DNA from: Fasciolopsis buskii
Lineage: Eukaryota; Platyhelminthes; Trematoda; Plagiorchiida; Fasciolidae
NCBI GenBank assembly: GCA_008360955.1
Contig: LUCM01006645.1
Coordinates: forward strand, 136,479 to 200,478
Length of the DNA stretch: 64,000 nt
Direction: 5' to 3'
This document shows, one piece after another, positions 37,701 through 51,607 of this stretch. Position 1 is the first letter of the stretch. The number at the start of each line of letters is the position of its first letter. The notes under the pieces are model-generated. The model saw only the letters and a program-made list of their open reading frames with translations, ran no database searches and was not told the DNA's origin. The translations under genes and the position numbers were made by a program.

Positions 37701-38886
37701 AGACAGGTAGTGGAAAATGTTGATGTTTGTTGCTACACTTATCCATTGTGCTCGTGAATCAGCTTGATACTTATAGGATATTTTTTGTAACAATAATCCT
37801 ACGAAAGGACTTGGATGGAAACAGATTCGAAAGATTTTACCGTCACGGCATTTAATCCAACTTGGATGAAAATGAGTTCATTGTGTTTGTACTTTTGTGT
37901 GCGTAAAATTGGATTACATGACTTGGTAAGCAACGCCTTGTAGACTGCAAACTTCGAGTTACGATTGCCTACTAGTGGCATGAAGGATACTTTCAGGTCA
38001 ACTGCGTTTGTTTTCCATAACGTGGTGAGCTGTTAACCAACTTGTATTACGACTTTCTCTAGCTAGTAGGAAAAACCTACGGCTATCATTCTTCTTGACT
38101 TCTTGACTATGTATTTGTTGCGAAAGCTGACGGTTCTTTGTTGATTCCCGTACTTGCTATTCCTGGATTTTGCGTTGAATCGGAGTTGTAAGAAAATTAC
38201 CTTCACATCTTTTTTTATTTTCATTACAAGTATATATTTTGTTTTCACAGCAATAAATGAAGTGTTGCCCATTTGACAGCCTAAAGATAAGAATGAATAG
38301 AAACATAACCATGAATTTTAGAACGAATACGGACCGATTCAATATGTGCTGAAATTACAAATTTATTGGCATATATTTGAGTACACTTTGGTCAGCCTGT
38401 TCACGCTAGTCACGTGTGTTCATCTGTCACAAGGTGATTGATGCTATTGTGCGGAAATACTCGATTAAGGATTTTTGTGTCTCGGCTCCCTGCATGGTCA
38501 TCGGCTGTGTGTATACGTGTAAAACTTTCAAACTATTGCACAATTATCTCATTCCTTTATGTTTTCCGATCGAGGGAAGCAGTCTATGTAGTATCGCATT
38601 TTGCTACCAGCTAAATGATTCTAGAGCTCGTCTGATAGCTTTGCGGTTGTCGCTAAGTTTGGCATTTGCAAATCGCTTTCACCAGGGTTGACATTGTCAC
38701 TATGATCATCCGCTAACTGACAACCTCACTTCCACCTTTTACTGAGATGGGGACAGTGAAGCGATTGTGAGTTGCACATCACGCTCATTGGTCACATGTC
38801 TATGAAAAATGTTATCTTGTTTTGAGAATAACATCAGTATTCAGATCCAGTAATCACATTCCTGTTTTAATTTTCGTGTTACACAG
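34764..38886. other. LIMK: 4.1-kb intron of LIMK-like gene
   Basis: Begins gtgagt and ends acacag. I found no recognisable gene inside it. It contains an imperfect (TA)n tract at about 36573-36597. Open frames at 36560-36913 and 38416-38691 (+) have no known motif. Confidence 0.7.
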
Positions 38887-38973
38887 GTGAGACATCGGGA
38901 ACTCGGATGTTTATTGGTGCTCAAGGAGGTCCTTACCGAGTGTAAGGAAGACGAAACAGCTTTGGTTCGTGAG
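38887..38973 (+). CDS. LIMK: LIM-kinase-like gene, catalytic lysine and alphaC exon
   Basis: An 87-base exon (29 residues, phase 0 at both ends), acceptor ACACAG and donor GAG|gtgagc at 38974. It encodes VRHRELGCLLVLKEVLTE and ends ETALVRE. Lys101 in VLKE is the ATP-anchoring lysine, followed by Glu as in LIM kinases (MVMKEL), where TESKs have Met. The last residue, Glu117, fits the alphaC glutamate that pairs with Lys101. Flanked by introns of 4.1 and 12.6 kb, it is found only through its splice sites and homology. Confidence 0.85.
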
Positions 38974-41900
38974 GTGAGCCGATTATGACATTTGCACCGT
39001 TACCTCATGTCGGTCGGTCATAGGGGATTGAAAGTTGAAAATGAACCATAAAAACTAAGTCACGCTAGAAAAGCTTTACTGCAACAGATTGTGATGAGAA
39101 TCGGATTAATCAATCGTAAAATTTAAACAACTGCATCTTGTACTCTAGGCCCAAGCCAATAGCACGCCCGACCTACAAATGACATTGTGAAAAAGGGTAA
39201 ATCGGAGGGAAAGGTGTAATTGCGTGTTGGCGAATTAGAGTGAATTGATTATGTGGGTATCTGTACACTTGTGCAGGCATGACAACAAATGGTATTGGCT
39301 CACAATTACTCATAAAGATGATCTGGTAACCAAATCCATAACATAGATGGGTGTGAACTCTGCGATTACTTTGAGTCTACCAATTCCTAGGCGGGATGCA
39401 TAGTCTTTATAGTAATATGATGGAGACACAAGTTCACAGTGTAATCTTATTTGGCTTTAATTAGAGAGAACAGTTAGCATATAAATTACCAAATGGTTAC
39501 AGAGAACTGATGTCTGGTCGATTCCCCAACACATGCATAGAAAGAAACACTGTGTCCATCTGAGCCCCCTTTACCCGTAGTAGTTCTTTCCAACTATCAA
39601 CCGGATGCTCAGTTGGCTTCACATGTTGACGGACTCACGTCATGTTTCTGTTACCTTTTTCTATGTTCAGTATGCCATTTGGCCTAAGTACAAATTTGCA
39701 CAGTGACTTCCAGAACAATGTCACTCTACCTTTACCATCCCGTCATGTGTTTAGGCCAGGAAAATTGTGTTTGCTTCTCACGTCCAGCCAAATAAAATCA
39801 ATTTTTAATTAACCTGAAGGATAGAATAACAAATATTACCGTGGAACCCCGATTTCGGGTGTTTCACAATAGTAAAATATTATCTGCAATAAGCAGAACA
39901 ATGAAATTTGGTCTTGTCGATTTGACAAACCTCGAGTAGGTTGGAAATTTGAAAAATCCCTAACTCTTACTAGGCTCGAATTCATACATGAATAACACCC
40001 TGCGCATATAATTCCGCAGTCTAGAAATGAGGCCCAACGAAGTATCCACATTTCGCGCTAATCCTACCAGTGCGTTGAAAAACAAGAAAATTTGTTAAGT
40101 CAGAAGCAAAATCTGTTAAGACAAGCAAATTATGAGAAGTTTACTGTGGTGAACACAATGGGCTTACGCAATTTTGACGGTCAGTCAGCGGTCCTCAAAT
40201 ACCCAGTCATTCTTCGGCTTAGTCTCGTAATCTAGAAGAAGGCTTTTGCTATTTCTAGGAAACATTTTTGAAAATCGACAATTGTGACTCTAGTGGGGCC
40301 GCCTAAAGGGGCATAAAGATTCCGATAAAGTGCATGAAACGAGATCAACACCTCCCCATTTCCACTGCAATATTTTTATCCATCTGAGTAGATTATTCTG
40401 TCCCATGAGCTATAAAATTCACCAATACGTCCAAACCAGGAATAACCAACCAATAATCCTGGTTTCTCGACACAATAGTCATATTCTGCAGATTTGCGCT
40501 CTAGGTACGGTTGCGTTTTCTTGCCCAGGTAGCGTAGATCTACCCGGTTTTCAGTCCTTGTAGGAAGAAAGAAGGTGTAACAGAAAACAAATAAGCATTT
40601 GTGTTTAACAAAAGGAAATCTCTAATTGCATTATACTGTCAAATAACGGATCCACCGGAGCTGAACTGACAATTGATAATGTTCACCTTGTATAGTAAGT
40701 ATCATAGGCGGCAATACGGTTACATTGTAAAGCACCACACTGAGTGACAGAATAGCATATTGCAAATCGAAACGATTATGTTCGGATATACACAAAACAA
40801 AGATGGTTTCAGAAAATTGAGCTGGTACGTGTTATATGAACTAACATACAACTGATGTCATAAACTAAAGAGCAAATTTGACTTCCGGATAGGTTTTCCT
40901 GAAAAACGATGGACAGCGAACTTACAGAAGTTTGAAGATGTTTCTTCTCCCTGAAATCTTGAAAGATCCACTTCATCAGCCATATGTAGTCAGAATAAAT
41001 AAAATTCGAATTAAGTTTATTGACTGACCAGTTCGTGAACTGAATCGGCCGAAAATTTCCAGAGTTCCCTGAAGAGATTAGTCTGTGAAATTGGTGCTAT
41101 CATTTGAGGTCTATCATCTCTACCAAAAAAACACCGGAAACTGAGATAGTCTGAAACCCCAATGCATTTATACTGGGTCAATGTTTTCTAGCTCTTATCC
41201 ATAAATTTCGTAGCGTTTGACCGCCATTCGATTGTTTCTATTACTATCGGGGAAGAGGGGTGGGGTGGGGTAAGCTATTGGAATTTTGTCAGTAATTGCT
41301 CGCGAGATGTTAGTGAAAAGGTCACCGTATTCCCTGTATAGTTTGAAGTGTCATATGGGTATTCTCAGCTGATTCTGTCAGCCCACATACCGAATCACTT
41401 GGGTTAGGCTGAAGTATAGCTGTTCTGCGCATGACGCAAGTCGGCCAGTTTTGTAAGTGTTTGTAGATCGCGTGGGAGTTGCAATATTTGATGTTAGACC
41501 GTGTCTCTTTTTCACACTGGCCCAGGCCGGGTAGTACACGAGTTGGTTTAGTTGCTAGTGCCACTAGTTCATTCGCTTTCTCATGTACTCTTTGTTGTCA
41601 AAGAACAGACGGTTCCTATGTGGTCTATTTTAACTTCATCACATGTTTTACTTTCTGTGCACATATAGTTACGCACATCCGTAGGACGAGTTGGTGAAAC
41701 TCGTTCGTCTGCTGAGTATTTCCGTTGTGTTTTCTTCCTCCTATTTTGGATCGATCAATTGATTAAGATACTTGCACATTAACGAGCGGACCGTTGATTT
41801 AGATAAAACCCCGCGGTGTGGGCGAACGTTTGCGATATTTTGTTCTTAGGCTGCTATGGTCCTATCGAGTGGGGTAAGAAGAATAATTAGTATATTGGTC

Positions 41901-44180
41901 AACCGACTTTTATTTCTGTCGGTTTGTCTAATAATCAATCGATTGAGAGAAAGAGAACTTTAGTGGGTGGCATCATGCAGCAGTAGGTGATCTGGGTGGA
42001 CAAAGTGATCACCGGGAGCATCAGTGATTTTCAGCCGGGGCAATTTTATGCCATGCAGTACCTGTCTTTGTGCATATAGCTTAGGTCTTAGGACGTGAGT
42101 ATTGATTGCTCTAAAGTTCAGGACTTTATCGATTTCGATCCGTTACACTGTAAGCGGTACAGAACACGAAAGAGCCGTTCATTCCCACAAGATGTGACGC
42201 GGTTGGATGGACCGCAATTCTACGTACATTGCATATATAAGCCAGCTTCGTTTATGCTTTCTAGTGCGGTCAGCTAAATTTCTAGTCGTATGATCAACGT
42301 GGGTGACATTTCAACAGTCACCAGTTCCGAATTTGAGCCCGGAAGCGGAATAGGTGACACAAGGTACCGAGAAGATTTCTCATTCCATGCTGGCTGTTCA
42401 CAACTGAGAGTGAGCCAAGATAATTTATGCATCCTGTTTCTTTGAAGGTTAGACCACACTTCCCATATACCGATCGACTCACACTCAAGAAATTGTTTAC
42501 ACAATTGAGGTATACAATCTGTTTATTTTTTAGTATATATGCACAAGACAAACTCAAACAGTTAATCGATTCACTCTGAATTATTATGTTCTATCATCCA
42601 GATTACTTTGTTCTCTTTTTTACATCATAAGCTTAATTAATTTTTACGGCACTTCATCTAGATAGCAAGCCCCAATATTCAATTGCGTGAATATCTGCAA
42701 CTTGGATATAGTGTTCCACTGGATGTATCAAAAAGAAATTGTTCTGTGGACATTTCCGGTTTTTCCTTTGTACTTAACATTCTACTTCCTTGTAAGCCCA
42801 AAAGAATTGTGAGATCCAGGCATTTTCAGAGAAAAAACACTATGAGATACACGGTAAAATGCTGTTGCCGATTCAAAACATCACGACCATCGGTTGTTGC
42901 ACTCAAAGTATTCTACCCTGGATATCTAAAATTGGCTTGCGATAAGGGCTTATGCAAATTAGTGAGTTATTAATATCATTCACGGTGTGAGACTTGGTAA
43001 CCCAAATGAATAGGACAAAGTCGAAATTCTAAGACTTCAGAATCTTTTTGTAAGTACGCGTGAATGATTTATACCAGTTCTGATCACCGGAGAGAGTTGG
43101 CCTTGAGAACCAGGTTATCGTATTCATAGCGCAGTCATGGGTGGACTGAAAGTAGTTTGTGTGTTATATTATTACGTATCCACTAATCAGACCTACTCGA
43201 TCTGGCGAGGGGCGTGCCAAAAACCAACTTCGCCCTCCAAACAGTCGTCTACCGCTGTTTGCTTTCTTGGAACAAATTTCACGCCAGATGTATAGTAAGT
43301 TAGAAAACTCCTGAGCTTCACGCACTTGTGTCCTGATTGTGTCACGTTGACCTATGATGTAGTTTTGCTGTCTCGAATTCAAACTGTATCAGTGACTTTT
43401 AACTGGAAAATAATTTCCCACCAACTTACCCGAAAACATGAGGATGCTTTGCCATTTGATTTTCTGTCAAACTCGTTCGTCTCGCAGTTTGTCATCGAAC
43501 GCGTTCATATTGGATCGGAATGACAGTTCGTTAGTGTCTAAGTGCATCCAACTTTCCTTTCTTTGCGATTCTTTTGTATTACACTTGAGTGTATTTGTGA
43601 TTTCTTTTTATGCTCTGATGCAAAGTGTCCTGCGTCATGTGATGCGGCTTCTGAACCCAAAACAACCTTATTCGATTATGCATCCTGGGAGACAAGATCC
43701 CATGAATTTCGTCAACTACTGATGCACCAAGTCAATGAGTCAATCAACCAACCAAGGTATACATGCCAATCGTTGAAATTGGTTATGCCGACCAGAAGAA
43801 CTTCTTCTCGCAAGTCTGAATTCGTTGCACTGAGAAACCCCAAACGAATCTGATCAACGATTTGTGATACATTTACAAGTTAATTTTAGAATGCTGTGTG
43901 TCATAATATTTCATTGGTGAGATCAATAAGTTGACTATCAAACAATCCGGACCCATTTAGTTAATTATGTCCAATCTACTGATAGGTGGTAGCTAGGTTC
44001 TGTAACACTTTTCGTTACCTAAGTGACAAAAGAAGTCTAGACCCTTTTTATTTGGTGACTGAAACGCTTCCTCGAGGTGAATTTGAAAAGCGAACAGGGT
44101 CACGGGTTTACACGGTTTAACTCCTAAATCTATTTTGCTTCATTTTAATTGGTGCCACTTGTGGATCATTGTGTATGCGT
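38974..44180. other. LIMK: First part of 12.6-kb LIMK intron
   Basis: Intron begins gtgagc at 38974. No gene recognised up to the inverted repeat at 44181. Open frames at 42683-42973 and 43438-43853 (+) have no known motif or splice context. Confidence 0.5.
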
Positions 44181-44240
44181 AGTTCGTTTCGTGACCTGCG
44201 AATTTCCATGTGAGCGTACGGAAACCAACGTCGGAAGAAT
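44181..44240. repeat. Inverted repeat, left arm
   Basis: AGTTCGTTTCGTGACCTG and following bases match, in reverse complement, the sequence ending at 44718, with shared blocks GAATTTCC and GGAAGAA. The arms are separated by about 420 bases. They lie just upstream of the Penelope-like element, whose family often carries inverted partial copies, but the link is unproven. Confidence 0.6.
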
Positions 44241-44659
44241 AGAGGTTTTTGAGTCAAGTTAAGTCTAATAATGCTTTTATGCTTTATTTGACTGAACACA
44301 TTCCGGCTTGGCTGCACATAAGACGGTAGCTCTGTCTTGATGATTAGCCTTGAGTAATTGATTAACGCGTGTGAATTCTCCGCTAAACTGTTGAATAGCC
44401 TTTCAGGATAAAATTTATTGCCGTCTGTTAGTCGCTACCGGCCCCACGTACCTTGGCAGTAGCCATGATCATAATTTGATGTGAGTTACCACAAATGAAT
44501 TTTTGCGATCAATGTTGCTATTTGTTGTTAAGATGTGCTTTATTATTGATGTCGAAGTTTTGTGTGTCACGCTGCATACAAAGCCTTACTTGCCAATCAT
44601 TTTTTTTCGCAACCAAGTCGGAACAGGCTCAGTCATGCGATGACGTAAATGTCTCTCTG

Positions 44660-44718
44660 TTCTTCCAATTTAGGTTATTGAGTACCTACACGGAAATTCA
44701 CAGGTCACGGAACGAACT
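44660..44718. repeat. Inverted repeat, right arm
   Basis: Reverse-complement partner of 44181-44240, ending CAGGTCACGGAACGAACT. Identity falls off toward the loop side. Confidence 0.6.
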
Positions 44719-44939
44719 ATAAATAAGCGCTAGGAGCCGAGACGAGTCAAATACAAATCTACCTTTTCACTGCAGTGCACACGGAAAGTTTGACTGGAAT
44801 TTTGTAATTTCAATGCATAGTGACAAAAGACTCATATCTACTTCGTAAACTATGGCAAAATAACAAGATCGATGCGATGACATCTGAATGGATTAGACAG
44901 GTTGGATCACCAATCACCAAACTCTAAGGTCCACTAAAA

Positions 44940-46900
44940 ACAGCAGATACTTCAATGCCACCAGTACTAAATACTTCGGGCTCGCCGTATCATAGCACAT
45001 CTCGTTGGCTCACGGAAGTTGCTGAACCTGTCAAGGAGAGTTTGTTGGTATGTACCGTTCGTGAGGCTTTCCAGTTTGCCGATGGTCTTAGAGACGTGAA
45101 CGCTGGACTGCAAAAAAATTATATTCCTCGACGTCATCTCATTTTTCACCGGTGTACCTTTGGCCAAAACAATACACTTCGTCCGCAAATACATGTCGAC
45201 AGAAAGAACTCACATAGGATTACTGATTGAACCCTGCAAAGGACTATGTACACTGCAAATGTACAATTTCAGTTCCACAATAACATACACCGAGAGAGCG
45301 AGAGACGGGATAACAGTGGGACCCGCCATGGATCTTCCGCTTGCAGACATGTTTATTTCCTAGAAAACAAAACAATGAGTCAGTGGTATAGGCATATACA
45401 AAATAAATGCGGACGACATATTTAGTTTACTCAAATGTAGCACGCAGTTTAATGGAAGTTGATGGGGCCAATCCGGACTTACGTTTTACACTGGAACTGG
45501 AATAGAGTTGTTCCATTCCATTTCTTGACGTTCTCCAAAATGGGCCGACTAATTGTGTTTGCTACAAATCGATATGAGTTGGACAGTATACTAATTTTGG
45601 GAGGTTTGTCCTTATGCAACAAAAAAGGGAACCTGATGCGATGCTTGACAAACTGAGCACGCCAAACGCTTTGAAAACAAAATTTCAAAAGCTTTGGAAA
45701 CTATTTGCAGCTCACTTATAGAAATGGGTTCCCAGATGGCTTTCTCAGAAATTATATGAACGCAACCTCTCGACAGAAATATACTGAAGTCCCAAAAAAG
45801 AGTTCTACATACACGCGTGACATAAGAAGGGGGCAGCTGCTGAAGTACTGACACCGAATATCAGATGCAGAATGCAAATCGTCTTATCGGGCGCAACTTC
45901 GACTAACTTTTAACACTGTCGCGCTTACAAGTAAAACTCAAAGATAGGCTCCTTAAACTTTCGGCTTCCTTTTTTGTTCATTCATACTCCTGATTCTGTG
46001 GAGCGGAGTGCGTGGGTAAAACAACCAGGCTTCTGATTGATCGAAGTCAGGAACACAGGCATACGTTGCTGTCCACACGGATTGATACGGCTGGCACATG
46101 GAGGCGTCGTCTATCGTGTGCCTATCAACCACTTTAAAGGCATCAGATAGAGAATCATGACTGGACCCCTAGAAGAAAATCACAGGAGCTGGCTGAACTA
46201 CGGACAAACAGCAATCACCATGCGCGTGAGAGAATCGGATTATTTAATTAACACAAATGAAGCTTTCCGTTCCGTTCACACCATTAGAGAAAGACTAGCA
46301 AAGAACGTTAAAAGTCGTGTCCTACCCATGGCCAAAGTGGTCGCAATTTACCCGAGTAATCCTCTTCTATGAGCCCAGAAACAACACTTTTGCTTTCCCG
46401 ATTTACCCTGGCCGTCGGCGTAATTTACGGTTGCACAGTCATTGTCCCGGTGAAACCGACACAACATTTATCAACATGCACTATTCGTCATGACACCAAA
46501 CACTCGCAATATCTGTGCAGACAGATCATTCTGACTGCCGCTTATTTGCTATCGTTGCTATCTGCTGACTCCCTTTAACCCAATACTTTTAAAATGTGCT
46601 ATAGTTATCCAGCTGTGAAGCACGGAAAACAAGCCTCTTTGGTACTGTATCTTTTTATCCTCTCCATGGCAGAAGCGACGACTATCCGAGTGCACAGACT
46701 TATCCTGTGCTCCCAAAAACAGTTTGTCAAGACGCTACAGCTTCCATGGCCCAAGATCATCAAGATGGTGGAATAAAAAGGAGGGATTAGCAAGCCTGGT
46801 GATTAGCGGACAACGAAGCCATTCGTGAAGAATTCGAAACTCAGCTTTGTACTGCACTGTTAAAACTGTCCGCTGAAATTGCGAAACTTCACCAAAACTT
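44940..46900 (+). mobile_element. Penelope-like retroelement, RT and GIY-YIG remnants
   Basis: The N-terminal RT region at 44955-45110 reads TSGSPYHSTSRWLTEVAEPV and VREAFQFADGLRDVN, typical of Penelope-like RTs. After a frameshift at an A-run near 45112 the palm motif IFLDVISFFTGVPLAKTI follows, then VHIGL-type IGLLIEP and a decayed motif B, DGITVGPAMDLPLADMF. The thumb is recognisable as LRFTLELE and SIPFLDVLQNGPTN in another frame. Then comes the endonuclease-like block CGAECVGKTTRLLIDRSQEH (45997-46056), with the Arg and Glu spacing of GIY-YIG remnants. Downstream are EAFRSVHTIRERLAKNVKSR and AKVVAIYPSNPLL. The C-terminal block occurs twice (see finding). Many stops and frameshifts make it inactive. 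It is inserted in sense in the LIMK intron. Confidence 0.8.
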
Positions 46901-49900
46901 TTCATTTGTGCTACAATGACTTGATGAGAATTATTGAAAAGACAAATATGTGTTTGCTACTATAGGACTTCTAAATGGGAATATTTCGTGATTTCAACTA
47001 CGCATTTTCCTGCAGTCGGTACCAGTTGAGATTCAGCGAAATGGATTCCAAAGATAACCTGCACAAACTCGCGACTCTGAGGATGGTGAATGTCAGCTTT
47101 GTAGTATTCAGACTTCTGAACTGAGCTAGAGACATTGTCACTGTGGCAACCCAGTCTGAGAAATAAAGCCTCCTGATACAGACCACGATAGGCTGCTTGG
47201 TTTTCAAAATAATACGACTTCTACTGACTTTATTTAGAGAATCACTTCTCGGTCCTTTCTTATCCTGGCAGACATCGTTTTGGCTGTTCCGTACAAAGAT
47301 TCTTGAGCAGCTTGGTTGGTAGGGGATCAAAACCTGTTTGTAAAACGATCTATTATCTAGCAAAACCGTAGAAGGTATTCTTCATAACCTCATTGACGAA
47401 CTGATCCTGATCTTGGGGCACTGACAATAAGTGAACCTTCAAGAACCACCTGTGATAATCGATTGGTCATGGTGTTTGATTGACAGCCGAAAATCCTGGA
47501 TTCTCACTACGGTTGGGAACGTGACGGTTATGCACTACGGCTAACTCATAACAAGGACGAAAAATCTGCACAGTGTCTTCTTAGCTTTCATTTGTGCATT
47601 AAATGTTGATGCTACTAGAAGAATCAAGTTTATTAGCACATTTCTGATGTCTTTTATAGCTTTTCAAAATAAATCTGGTTCTCATCGATGGGGGTGTTTC
47701 CATACAAAATATGAACCCGTTGTGATCAAATAACTTCGTCAAATATTTCTGTCCGACTTGCTTGAACGATAGCTAGCCTTAAACTGGCTCAGACAGCAAT
47801 GAATAGTAACCTGTGAAAAGACGTTTGATGGAGAAGAACCAATTCTCCAGAGTAACTCTCTAATCGACTAGAGATACAAACACTTAAGGTAGTATAGTAA
47901 GGTTGCCGATCGGCGCAAGTCACCCCAAGCTTGGGACCAACGTCTGCCTCTGTTTTGCGAACAACCGATAATCGGCAGATGTTTATGCAGTCGACGTTCT
48001 TAAGCGTCTGGATACTTGTGACTTACCCGTTCAGTTCTTAAAAGCTAATCATTTTTAATGATTTGCAATAAATTGGCCAGTCATTAATTATAGCTCCTGC
48101 TTTGCGATTAACTGAATTTACTAAGGCAAGCTGCCAACTTAGCACAAAGTCCCATTCCCCAATGCGTTGCTGACGGAAGTAGTTTGCAAACTTCGTTTTC
48201 GATGATGCATTCACCTTTTAGTATACTTGCAAATTAGTCCGACGTGATTGCCCTATCTCAGTTCCACAAGGTCAGTGCAACATTGGGAATAACTGAGAGT
48301 TATGAACCTGAAGCAAAATTTAATGGCAAGTTACATGAGAACCGATCAAGCAGAGAATAAGGATATGTCGGGATAAAACGTGCTGTCATCTGTCTCCGGC
48401 ATCTAAACATTTAGGTGAGAAGCAGTGTGAACTACCGGTCACTACCGAAAAATCCAATGGGTTACGTTAGATCTTACAAACCATCGAGTCGAACATTTTG
48501 TGCCGGAAGTTCACTTGTCATGTGTACAGTTATTCGGTCGAAGCAATCATAGAGCTGTGTGGCTGGTCGATACGACTTGTTTGTGTGCAACCTGATCAAT
48601 AATTCCAGGTCCACCACGCACCAAGTGAACCTCAGTACCCTTCATTTGGCCAGCTGTAACAAAACACTACTGAGCTGTTTGTCCGATCTTATTGGATTTT
48701 ATTTTTCGTTTTCAACAAATTAAATCAGTTACGGTAGTTTATAAACTGAAGTCCAATCTGTCCGAACGATGCTGATAATCTCAGTTCCGTCTTTAGGGCT
48801 ACGGAAACATTGGAGAAGTTTAGCTTCTACCAGTAAAGTTTTGTTATCCATGTTACAACATTCACAGTGAGAGATGAATTTGGAACTAATGAATCATCAG
48901 ACTGTGGCTGTGACAGCAAGCATTGATGCGGTCCCGCCGAATCTGTTCCAATGACTGATGATTGGGTTACGTTCCTCGGGTAACTTGTATCTACTGAATA
49001 GATTTTTTTCACAGGTGCTGATTGATGAAAAAGAATACCAGTGTTGAACGAGAATAAAAAAGACATCAAAAATCATTCAATTCATCCCACTGTTAAAAAC
49101 AAAATCAACAGCGCATTATACAGGCGGTGACATTTATGAAGACCCATCTATCTTTGAGAGCCCGATCAGCTTGTCAAAAAAGACATTCTTCTGTTTGAGC
49201 AGTGACTTCTCGAGACCTGCACACGCACAGAGAAAATTGTCACTAGAATCGTACTACTTCAGTACCTGTCAACAAGCGATTTCGTGTATAATCTGCCGAA
49301 GTTATAAATTTTATGGATCGATTGCATAGGAGCAATTCCCAAATATGCACATACCCTTTGTGACAGTTAAAATTGCCACAAAACGTGTGCAATAATAAAT
49401 AGTGTTCGACAGTGGCGCATGTCCATATAAGATGCAGCCCTTCTAAGTGTTCAAAAGGTTTGTCCAAGCCAAAAATAGCAAACATTGTTGGCTCAGACTG
49501 CGTACCGCCACGAGCAGTCGGCACCTAATCGATCACGAGTTTAATAGGTTTGTTTCGTGAAACTCTACAGTGTAGAAATATCTCTGGCATCGAAAACGAG
49601 ATCACACTATTGATGAAATAAAGTGCGACTTATATGGTGCAAATAAAATGCACTGACGGTCCGAAAGTCTCTTATCACCAATCCTGTGCTCTGAGCACAG
49701 AACTGATAACTTCAGTCAATTTCTTCATCATCAACGCAGTAAATACTGTTTCACATCTACTGTCTTCAATTGTTTACTTCCATTTCGTGGAGGGCATAAA
49801 CCCCTTTAATATTTATTTTTCAACACTGCAATGATAATCTCAATTGTACAAGCATAGAAGGACATGGCATACCCTTACTGAAAGCGATATTTAATCCACA

Positions 49901-50319
49901 ATTCTAGCCCAGGTAAGCAACCATTTTTCATTATTTTGCTGTTGCTATGTTACCTTAGTCAGAACTGCTTTTAGCAACAGATCTTTCACAATGCAGTATT
50001 CATCCACCAATTGTCGTAAAAAAACAAGCACTAGCGTTCTTATTTGGCGTTTGTCCATCATGCAGATGCAAAATATTTAACTAGCACAGGTGACAATACT
50101 GGTCTTGTCGAAACTCATGCAACCAGTGTCATTTCAGCAATTTGCACCCCAGCAGACAGCAGCATAGGGAAGCAAATACTTAAATTTGTGTTCCTTTTAA
50201 CTAGTGAGAAGTGGCGAATCTTTTAGATAGTACATCACATGCTTAGAAATTGTCTAGTGAGTACATGGGCTAGGAATTTAGTCGATATCCTGCTTTGACT
50301 ATGTTATGTACATGCCAAC
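46901..50319. other. LIMK: Continuation of 12.6-kb LIMK intron
   Basis: No feature recognised. The minus-strand frame at 46998-47363 (121 codons) has a basic, Ser-rich sequence without a motif I can place. Confidence 0.45.
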
Positions 50320-51020
50320 CATGACACAATCATGAGCTCGTTAGGAAGAACAAAGTGAGAATAATTCACAACAGTTTATCTCGTGTATTGCTGGGAATCT
50401 AGCACCAATAAACAGTGATCATCGATGGGCCCGCCACTTTCGTTCAGCAGTATTTTGGTCCTTTCGATGTGGCACCGGGCAAATCCAAGTCGAACCTGAT
50501 TTCAGTCCATGCTCCGAGAAGCTTTAGAATTTCTAAGTCAGCATCCACTGGTTAGGTGCTCCTTTAATTATCACGCCATAGCATGAATCGTATTTTGGAT
50601 AGAATCAAGATTCGGATTGGGTGCGGTTTTACATGAAGCATACCTTCCACCCAGGTGTACTTTTATCCAATTTACGTCGGATTGAAAGAAACCACTTTAT
50701 TCAGGGATAACGTTAAATGAATTGTGGTAGAGTGAAACATGGAGATTCTACGGAAGACAACGTCGTTTTTTGGCATTCGCTACTTCCTTAGACTCAAGTG
50801 AATATCTTCGTTAGCACAACGATAAAACTCTCCCTATTCGGAATGCAGTCACTTTTGATCCCTTGGAAAGGATTTTTGAATTTTATTCGTGTGAGAGTGG
50901 AGAGCCCAGACACGAATAAAAAAGTGGGACAACTCAGTCGGAGAAATTCTTTCAGGAAATGTTCATTTTGTAAGTGTTTTTCAGGTCACTGCGTGCCGTT
51001 CATTCGTCAGCAAAGTTAAA
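50320..51020 (+). repeat. Diverged dispersed repeat, copy A
   Basis: Collinear with 57210-57860 in the same orientation. Landmarks are TAAACAGTGATCATCGATGG followed by GCCCGCC (about 50409), AAACCACTTTA (50688), and TATCTTCGTTAGCACAACGA followed by CTCCCTATT (about 50803-50838). The spacing between landmarks is nearly the same in both copies (about 393 bases from first to last). A 74-codon open frame ends the copy, and its start pattern (NIFVSTTIKLS) is partly echoed in copy B (NIFVIVTANS). Family unknown. Identity is modest by eye. Confidence 0.6.
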
Positions 51021-51607
51021 GGGTCCTTAAATTGAGGCGCTCAGCATTTTCTACTAACGCGCTGGATAATTATATTTCCTGCTTTGTTATGGGATTAGCT
51101 CACAATACAAATCGGATGGATCTTAGAGCGTTTGCCTATTATTTAAGTCTATTTGGACGGCGGTGCTTCAAATATCGATAATAATCTGTGATAGGAGAAA
51201 GGAATTCCTGTCGTGAAATTTTAGCATGAATATAAGTAACTTTGTGGTTACTCTTAGATATGACTGATTTCTCCCATGAAAAACATGCTTCCGGCATAAT
51301 TTAATCATTGGATATAATGTAAACGGTAGTCTGTAAATAAATTTGTGGTATTTACTGATGCTTCTCTGGTTTTTTTGGGAAAAGGGCTCTTGCTTATGAT
51401 AAAAATTGTAAGATTGGAGCTCCGAAAATCACAAACGAGATGCAGGCCACCAAAATGTGTTTAATTGGTATATCGTTTATCTTGAATGGTTCACTCGCCA
51501 TAGTTCACTGCTTTCATCTTCCTCTCTACTTACATCTCTACAATCCGCCTCTTCCAATACACTTCCTCCCTAACTGCTGTCGGGTCGACCATACCACGCG
51601 GTTGCAG

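Noticed and set aside
46998..47363. 121-codon minus-strand frame, considered as a gypsy RNase H fragment
   Set aside because: Only QDKKGPRS is reminiscent; the catalytic residues and surrounding motifs are absent.
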